From positions 1-11,662 of the forward strand of contig CAILUF010000153.1 in assembly GCA_903837365.1 (NCBI GenBank): 11,662 bases of DNA, given 5' to 3'. Position 1 is the stretch's first letter. Every line of letters begins with the position of its first letter. Of the stretch, positions 7,540-11,662 are shown piece by piece. A program made the translations under genes and the position numbers. Source of the stretch: an uncultured Alphaproteobacteria bacterium. Lineage in GTDB: Bacteria > Pseudomonadota > Alphaproteobacteria > Rickettsiales > UBA1997. The notes beneath the pieces are model-generated. The model saw only the letters and a list, made by a program, of their open reading frames with translations, was not told where the DNA came from and did no database searches.

Positions 7540-8259
7540 TTAACTAAATTTAGTTAATAATTGTTTAAACCAATAGCTTTCGCTAAATTGATTAGCAAGA
7601 ATTTTTTTGGCTTTATAAAATTCTTTTTTATTGCCTAGATACCAGTGGATTTCAGCAAGGCGATAATAACTTTCGGCAACTTGATTTGTAAAGCGGTAAC
7701 GATTAATCACTAACTGCAAATTATTAATTGCTCCAATAAAATTTTGATGCTTAATTTGGCGACGCGCTTGCTCAAGAATTGCTCCTGCCAAATGCTCATC
7801 GACAAAAACTAATTTTTCTTTAGAATCAAGCGCATGATCATCTTGGGGGAAACGAACAATTAATTCACGAAAAATTGCTGATGCTTGACTTGAATAATCC
7901 TGCGCTCGCTCAATAGTTGGGATTTGTAAATAATAACAAATGCCTCGCAAATAAAGCATGTAAGGTAAATATTCACTTGTTGGATTTAATCTTGAAAAAT
8001 CTTCGCCAATTTGAATAACTTTTTCGAAATCTTTATTTTTGTAATAAGCGTAACTCGCCATAACTTGGCCTTTTATTGCCCATTTCGAAAATGGAAAATC
8101 ATCATCAATTTTTTCAAACTCTTTGGCCGAATCAATGTAATTTTTACTTTTTAGTAATTTCAAAGCGCTTTTGTAGAGTAGTTCTGGCGAGTTTTTTTCT
8201 TCCTTAGAAGCGCAAGAAAAAACTAGAAAAAATATAAAAAAATAAATTGAAAATTTCAT
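7540..8259 (-). CDS. bamD: Outer membrane protein assembly factor BamD (ComL-type TPR lipoprotein)
   Basis: BamD is the essential lipoprotein partner of BamA in the complex that folds beta-barrels into the outer membrane, anchored to its periplasmic face. The N-terminus is a lipoprotein signal: a short Lys-containing start, a hydrophobic run and the lipobox LVFSC with acceptor Cys16 (Phe at -2 is unusual). After that come helical TPR pairs, beginning with LYKSALKLLKSKNYIDSA (28-45) and ending with AESYYRLAEIHWYLG (about 195-209). AIFRELIVRFPQ and YLRGICYYLQ are typical BamD segments. At 239 residues it matches the family (E. coli 245). Its ATG overlaps the hisD stop by 4 bp (ATGA), so translation is probably coupled to hisD. 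Confidence 0.92.
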   Translation of the reverse strand: MKFSIYFFIFFLVFSCASKEEKNSPELLYKSALKLLKSKNYIDSAKEFEKIDDDFPFSKWAIKGQVMASYAYYKNKDFEKVIQIGEDFSRLNPTSEYLPYMLYLRGICYYLQIPTIERAQDYSSQASAIFRELIVRFPQDDHALDSKEKLVFVDEHLAGAILEQARRQIKHQNFIGAINNLQLVINRYRFTNQVAESYYRLAEIHWYLGNKKEFYKAKKILANQFSESYWFKQLLTKFS

Positions 8260-9563
8260 AATTTACGAATGTCGATACTAAGTTGATGAGCGGTTAAACC
8301 TTCCGCTTCAGCCATAAGCGAAGCTGGTTTTGCCAATTGGAAAAAAGAATTTTTATCACATTTGATCAGCGATTGTCTTTTCAAAAAATCATAAACTGAC
8401 AAGCCACTTGCAAAACGCGAAGTTCCTGAAGTTGGCAAGGTGTGACTTGGTCCAGCTACATAATCGCCAATTGCTTCGGGGCAATATTGACCAGTAAAAA
8501 TCGCTCCGGAGTTTTTAATTTTTGCAAGAATTTTTTCAGGTTCTAAAGTAACGATTTGCAAATGTTCAGGAGCGATAAAATTAACTAAAAAATGCGCTTG
8601 CGAAATATTGTTAATAACAAAAATAGCTGAATTTGTCAGTGATTTTTCGATGATGTTTTTTCTGGTTAATTGTGGTTTAAGCTTAGCGATTTCATCATTA
8701 ATTTTTTGTGCAAAATCAAAATTATCAACGATGATGAATGCCTTTGAATCTTCACCATGTTCGAGTTGCGATAATGCATCAATTGCAAGCCAAGTTGGAT
8801 TTGGGGTATTATCTGCAACAATTGTTAAATCAGTTGGACCTGCAATCATATCAATTCCAACTTCCCCATAAAGTTGTTTTTTGGCAAGCGCTACATATGA
8901 ATTTCCCGGACCAACAATTTTATCAACTTTAGGAATTTTTTTGGTCCCAAATGCTAAAGCTGAAATTGCTTGCGCTCCACCGATTTTATAAACCTTATCA
9001 ATTCCGCAAAATTTACAAGCATATAGAACTGCAGGATTTATTTTGGAATTATTGGTAGGAACGCAAACTACAATTTCTTCAACTCCTGCAACCTGCGCGG
9101 GGATTACTGACATCAGAACCGAACTTGGATAAGAAGCACTTCCACCGGGAACGTAAACTCCTAATTTCTGAATTGCTTGCCAATGATTTCCAAGCTCAAA
9201 ACCTAACTGATCAACAAAATTAAAATCTGCAGGCATTTGTTGTTGATGATAAAATTTAATGCGCTGTGCTGAAATTTTAAATGAGTCAATTAATTCAGGT
9301 GAAATTAATTTTTCAGCTTCAAAAAATTCATCTTTGCTAACTAAAAAATCTTCACTGCTTAGAAAATTTGCTTTATCGAATTGATTTGAAAGTTGGAGTA
9401 TCGCTTCATCACCATCAGCCCTAACCCTTGAAATAATTGATTCAACGTCTTTAGAAATTTTTGGATCATAGGAATTATTTCTTTGCAATAAATCAAAAAT
9501 TTGCTCAGGCAAAATTGCTTTTAAATTAAAAGTAAGATCATTTTCAATTTTAAAAATTCGCAT
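8256..9563 (-). CDS. hisD: Histidinol dehydrogenase
   Basis: HisD carries out the last two steps of histidine synthesis, oxidising L-histidinol to L-histidine with two NAD+, in a zinc-dependent homodimer. All key residues are visible: the zinc ligands Gln266 and His269 in LSQLEHG, Asp367 in GDYVAGPSHTLPT and His426 in EGLTAHQLS, and the catalytic Glu333-His334 pair in APEHLQ. Other family signatures are YVPGGSASYPSSVLM (137-151), KIGGAQAI (193-200) and VGPGNSYVALAKK (217-229). The length of 435 residues is normal. The protein therefore looks active. No other his gene is adjacent; bamD follows with an ATGA overlap. The 114 bp upstream (9564-9677) hold no convincing promoter or terminator, so whether hisD has its own promoter is undecided. 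Confidence 0.96.
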   Translation of the reverse strand: MRIFKIENDLTFNLKAILPEQIFDLLQRNNSYDPKISKDVESIISRVRADGDEAILQLSNQFDKANFLSSEDFLVSKDEFFEAEKLISPELIDSFKISAQRIKFYHQQQMPADFNFVDQLGFELGNHWQAIQKLGVYVPGGSASYPSSVLMSVIPAQVAGVEEIVVCVPTNNSKINPAVLYACKFCGIDKVYKIGGAQAISALAFGTKKIPKVDKIVGPGNSYVALAKKQLYGEVGIDMIAGPTDLTIVADNTPNPTWLAIDALSQLEHGEDSKAFIIVDNFDFAQKINDEIAKLKPQLTRKNIIEKSLTNSAIFVINNISQAHFLVNFIAPEHLQIVTLEPEKILAKIKNSGAIFTGQYCPEAIGDYVAGPSHTLPTSGTSRFASGLSVYDFLKRQSLIKCDKNSFFQLAKPASLMAEAEGLTAHQLSIDIRKL

Positions 9564-9677
9564 TGTTGATTGATAATATTTTAAGTTATAACAAATTAGT
9601 TTTAATAATTTTAATCACAAATTTTTTCAAAATTGGCAGATCTAATTGTTAAATAATAAAAATTAAATTTAAGTCTT

Positions 9678-10205
9678 TTATTTAAAAAGAATTTTATCGC
9701 CTATTTTAATATTATACTTTTTAACTAATCCAGCATTGATTTCAAGCACTTTTAGAATTTTTTGTTTTGAAGTTATAAAATCCGTAGATTGAGGGGTGGT
9801 ATTTTGCTGTATTTGAACAATTTTATTTTCGGCATCAATAAAAATCATATCAAGAGGAATAATAGTATTTTTCATCCAGAAATCTACTTTTAATAATTTT
9901 GGAAATATAAAAATCATTCCTCTTTTTTCATCTAATTTTTTTAAATTCATTAAGCCATATTGACGCTTTTCTTCATCGTCACAAACAGCAACAGCAAGCT
10001 TCAGAACTGATTGGTTATTTTCGTTGAATATTTGTAAAACGCGATTATAATTTGCAGGATCTTGATTAAAATTTTCTATTGAATTTAGGGATTGCGATTT
10101 AATTGTTTTATCACTATTTTTGGCATTAGTTTTTTCTATTAAAATAAAATTTATTATAATAAAAGCAATGATAGTTAATAAAAAATGTTTACTACTATTA
10201 TTCAT
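9678..10205 (-). CDS. Exported DUF192 (COG1430) family protein
   Basis: This is a 175-residue protein with an N-terminal signal sequence: a hydrophobic stretch at residues 8-23 and a likely signal peptidase site after TNA (residue 28). The mature part carries the DUF192 pattern: RQYGLMNLKKL (81-91), GMIFIF (96-101), FWMKNTIIPLDMIFID (109-124), an IVQIQ strand (129-133) and VLEINAG (153-159), ending in IKIGDKI. DUF192 proteins are small beta-rich domains of unknown biochemical role, widespread in Proteobacteria and archaea. The only start in the signal-peptide region is the ATG at 10205, so its first 38 bp overlap, head to head, the start of lptA on the other strand. hisD lies 114 bp downstream on the same strand. 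Confidence 0.88.
   Translation of the reverse strand: MNNSSKHFLLTIIAFIIINFILIEKTNAKNSDKTIKSQSLNSIENFNQDPANYNRVLQIFNENNQSVLKLAVAVCDDEEKRQYGLMNLKKLDEKRGMIFIFPKLLKVDFWMKNTIIPLDMIFIDAENKIVQIQQNTTPQSTDFITSKQKILKVLEINAGLVKKYNIKIGDKILFK
10155..10160 (+). promoter_or_regulatory. Candidate -10 box for lptA-lptB, inside the DUF192 gene
   Basis: A perfect TATAAT lies only 7 bp before the lptA ATG at 10168. If used, the transcript would start at or beside the ATG and be leaderless or nearly so. No good -35 box sits at the usual distance; TTGGCA at 10120-10125 is 29 bp away, too far. Any lptA promoter near the gene must lie within the DUF192 coding region. Confidence 0.25.
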
Positions 10206-10851
10206 AAGTTTTTACATTATTTTGTATTTTACAGCGCAAATTTCTTTTGCCAATGACTTGCTAAATGACTTAGATAATCATGATCGCAAAGCTAGTTTGA
10301 ACAATAATAAAACAACAAAAAACAAATCACTTCCAACTAAAATTCGTTCAGAAATTATAACTATAAATCGCCAAAATCAAACCGTAGAATTTAATGATAA
10401 TGTAGTAGTTGAGAAAGAAGATTCTTCTTTGCTTGCAGACAAAATGATTGTTATTTATGAAGAAGAAAAAAGCAATAATTTAAATTCCAAACAAAATAAA
10501 ATTAAACGCATCGATGCGTATAATCATGTTAAAATTTTCAGCGATGAATCAACTGCAACAGGTGATAACGGTTATTACGATCCAGCGCAAAATATTTTTG
10601 TTTTACAAAAAAATGTTATGGTTAATAATGGAACTTCAATTGCTAGTGGTGATAAATTTATTTATGATTTAAAAACCAAAAAAGGCAATTTAATTGGCAA
10701 ACAAAATCAAATTTCAGCAAACGTAAATTCAACAAAAAATTCAAATATCAACAATATTGATGATCGCGTTACCGTAATCATTGGCGATGATATTAAAGAT
10801 CTTAAAAAATCTAAAAAAACTCATGAACAAAAAAATTCTCAAAGTCAATAA
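10168..10851 (+). CDS. lptA: LPS export periplasmic bridge protein LptA (OstA domain)
   Basis: LptA oligomerises in the periplasm into the bridge that carries LPS from LptBFGC in the inner membrane to LptDE in the outer membrane. The start at 10168 gives 227 residues with a good signal peptide: MIVNKK, a hydrophobic core (8-22) and a cleavage site after SFA (residue 28). An in-frame ATG at 10120 would add 16 residues in front of this signal and is less likely. The OstA-type beta-jellyroll repeats run from about 60 to 180 ([23 protein letters not shown], a LLADKM segment at 88-93, [10 protein letters not shown] at 115-124, [10 protein letters not shown] at 143-152, [10 protein letters not shown] at 159-168). 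The tail is charged and Asn/Lys-rich. lptC is not adjacent, as it often is elsewhere. The 3' end overlaps lptB by 29 bp. Confidence 0.87.
   Translation: MIVNKKCLLLLFISFYIILYFTAQISFANDLLNDLDNHDRKASLNNNKTTKNKSLPTKIRSEIITINRQNQTVEFNDNVVVEKEDSSLLADKMIVIYEEEKSNNLNSKQNKIKRIDAYNHVKIFSDESTATGDNGYYDPAQNIFVLQKNVMVNNGTSIASGDKFIYDLKTKKGNLIGKQNQISANVNSTKNSNINNIDDRVTVIIGDDIKDLKKSKKTHEQKNSQSQ
10226..10253 (-). promoter_or_regulatory. Candidate promoter of the DUF192 gene, inside lptA
   Basis: On the minus strand TTGGCA (10248-10253) is followed after 16 bp by TAAAAT (10226-10231). Each has one mismatch to the sigma70 consensus. Transcription would start near 10219, about 14 nt before the ATG at 10205. The site lies entirely within the signal-peptide and early mature coding part of lptA. 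Confidence 0.4.
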
Positions 10852-11551
10852 TTTGGCAAAATCATATCAAAAAAAAGTTGTAATTCGCGATGTCAGTCTC
10901 GAAGTTTCGCAAGGCGAAGTTGTTGGCTTACTTGGACCAAATGGCGCTGGTAAAACCACAAGCTTTTACATGATTGTTGGATTAATTCCTAATGATTCAG
11001 GATCAATTTTTATTGATCAAATCGATATTACTCACTTGCCAATGTATCAACGAGCAAGATTAGGAATTGGTTATCTTCCGCAAGAAGCTTCAATTTTTCG
11101 CGGAATGACAGTTGAGCAAAATATCATGGCAATTCTTGAAATTGCAGAAGCTAATAGCGTTAAGCGTCATGAAAAATTAAATGATTTGTTGAATGAATTT
11201 TCAATAAATCATTTGCGTAAATCTCACGCCTTATCTCTTTCGGGAGGAGAAAGAAGAAGAGTTGAAATTGCTCGTGCATTAGCAACCAATCCTTCATTTA
11301 TTCTACTTGATGAACCATTCGCAGGAATTGATCCAATTGCCGTAAACGATATCATTGAAATGATTAATCATTTAAAAAATCGCCAGATTGGTGTTTTAAT
11401 TACCGATCATAATGTTCGCGAAACCTTGTCAATTGTAGATCGAGCTTATATTGTTTATGATGGAAAAATTTTAACATCCGGTTCCAAAAAAGATATTATT
11501 GAAAATGAGCAAGTTAGAAAAGTCTATTTAGGTAGTGATTTTAAAATTTAA
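10823..11551 (+). CDS. lptB: LPS export ABC transporter ATP-binding protein
   Basis: LptB is the cytoplasmic ATPase dimer that powers LPS extraction by LptFG. The start at 10823 ([15 protein letters not shown]) gives 242 residues, the usual LptB length; an upstream ATG at 10781 would add a Lys/Leu-rich extension of 14 residues with no family support. Motifs: Walker [10 protein letters not shown] (38-46), Q-loop [17 protein letters not shown] (84-100) typical of LptB, signature LSGGE (139-143), Walker B with catalytic Glu (FILLDEP, 159-165), D-loop AGID (167-170) and H-loop His196. The gene overlaps the 3' end of lptA by 29 bp, so the two are co-transcribed. Its last codons and stop have been tandemly duplicated just downstream. 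Confidence 0.96.
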   Translation: MNKKILKVNNLAKSYQKKVVIRDVSLEVSQGEVVGLLGPNGAGKTTSFYMIVGLIPNDSGSIFIDQIDITHLPMYQRARLGIGYLPQEASIFRGMTVEQNIMAILEIAEANSVKRHEKLNDLLNEFSINHLRKSHALSLSGGERRRVEIARALATNPSFILLDEPFAGIDPIAVNDIIEMINHLKNRQIGVLITDHNVRETLSIVDRAYIVYDGKILTSGSKKDIIENEQVRKVYLGSDFKI

Positions 11552-11575
11552 TCAGATGGTGATTTTAAAATTTAA
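11535..11575 (+). repeat. Tandem direct repeat duplicating the lptB C-terminus and stop
   Basis: GTGATTTTAAAATTTAA occurs at 11535-11551 and again at 11559-11575, a period of 24 bp. The first copy contains the last lptB codons and its TAA. The second stays in the same frame and would encode GDFKI and another TAA. This looks like a recent slippage or tandem duplication of eight codons including the stop. Confidence 0.85.
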
Positions 11576-11604
11576 ATTTATCAAAATTTTTTAAATTTTA
11601 TTTT
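11566..11604 (+). terminator. Candidate AT-only terminator after lptB
   Basis: TAAAATTTAAA (11566-11576) pairs perfectly with TTTAAATTTTA (11590-11600), an 11-bp stem with a 13-nt loop, followed by TTTT and, after AAC, a second T-run. It lies between lptB and a convergent gene, where a terminator is expected. The stem has no G-C pair, so stability is doubtful. Confidence 0.35.
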
Positions 11605-11620
11605 AACATTTTTAAAAAAA

Positions 11621-11662
11621 TCAAACATTGAAAGATTGTCCACAACCGCAATTTGCTTTGGC
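11621..11662 (-). CDS. C-terminal end of an IscA/SufA/ErpA-type (HesB family) Fe-S carrier protein
   Basis: The minus strand at the right edge reads AKANCGCGQSFNV and then TGA. The Cys-Gly-Cys-Gly motif a few residues from the C-terminus followed by SF is the hallmark of A-type Fe-S carriers, whose two C-terminal cysteines (with an upstream third) hold the transferred cluster. Only the last 13 codons are in the window, so IscA, SufA and ErpA cannot be told apart. The gene is convergent with lptB, 69 bp apart. Confidence 0.8.
   Translation of the reverse strand, partial: AKANCGCGQSFNV

Noticed and set aside
8608..8932. Two plus-strand open frames
   Set aside because: Antisense shadows of hisD, whose conserved zinc-site residues are encoded in this region.
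9620..9634. AATTTT/AAAATT hairpin between the DUF192 gene and hisD
   Set aside because: A 6-bp A/T stem with a 3-nt loop is expected by chance here and no U-tract follows on the minus strand.
10120..10167. Upstream ATG extension of lptA
   Set aside because: It would put 16 residues before a well-formed signal peptide and lengthen the overlap with the DUF192 gene.
10781..10822. Upstream ATG extension of lptB
   Set aside because: LptB normally begins a few residues before the first strand; the 10823 start fits the family length and the extension is just the other-frame reading of the lptA tail.

Overview
The window is a compact, very AT-rich stretch of a Gram-negative bacterial chromosome (about 28% GC where I hand-counted ordinary sequence, 5361-5460). 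Genes for Kdo synthesis (kdsA), LPS transport (lptA, lptB) and outer-membrane protein assembly (bamD) show an LPS-bearing outer membrane. The low GC, few clear Shine-Dalgarno sequences, short spacers and protein style suggest an AT-rich alphaproteobacterium, perhaps Rickettsiales or a similar host-associated lineage. That placement is inference. Biotin (bioA) and histidine (hisD) genes imply more biosynthetic capacity than classical Rickettsia.

Layout. 1-687 (-): kdsA, cut by the left edge. 688-879: divergent promoter region. 880-3768 (+): a membrane M48 metallopeptidase and a long-chain acyl-CoA ligase, probably co-transcribed. 3765-5036 (-): bioA, tail-to-tail with the ligase gene. 5123-7456 (-): a 777-residue protein of unknown function, effector-like in character, ending in a foreign-looking GC-rich tail. 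7540-9563 (-): bamD and hisD, translationally coupled. 9678-10205 (-): an exported DUF192 protein. 10168-11551 (+): lptA and lptB, overlapping. 11621-11662 (-): the last 13 codons of an IscA/SufA/ErpA-type Fe-S carrier gene. No tRNA, rRNA, CRISPR array or transposase gene was seen. The longest stretch without a gene is 688-879, about 190 bases.

How the genes work together. kdsA, lptA, lptB, bamD and the M48 peptidase all serve envelope construction or quality control. bioA, hisD and the acyl-CoA ligase are metabolic. The Fe-S carrier feeds cofactor-dependent enzymes, which would include biotin synthase if present.

The most unusual part is about 5126-5361. A GC-rich block (about 65% GC over 5131-5230) with nested palindromes, a 12-bp tandem repeat and three G/C homopolymer tracts supplies the C-terminus of the unknown 777-residue protein. 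It resembles in style the protein-coding palindromic repeats of Rickettsia, but I do not recognise the family. Other oddities are head-to-head overlap of two signal-peptide coding segments (DUF192/lptA) and an in-frame duplication of the lptB stop region.
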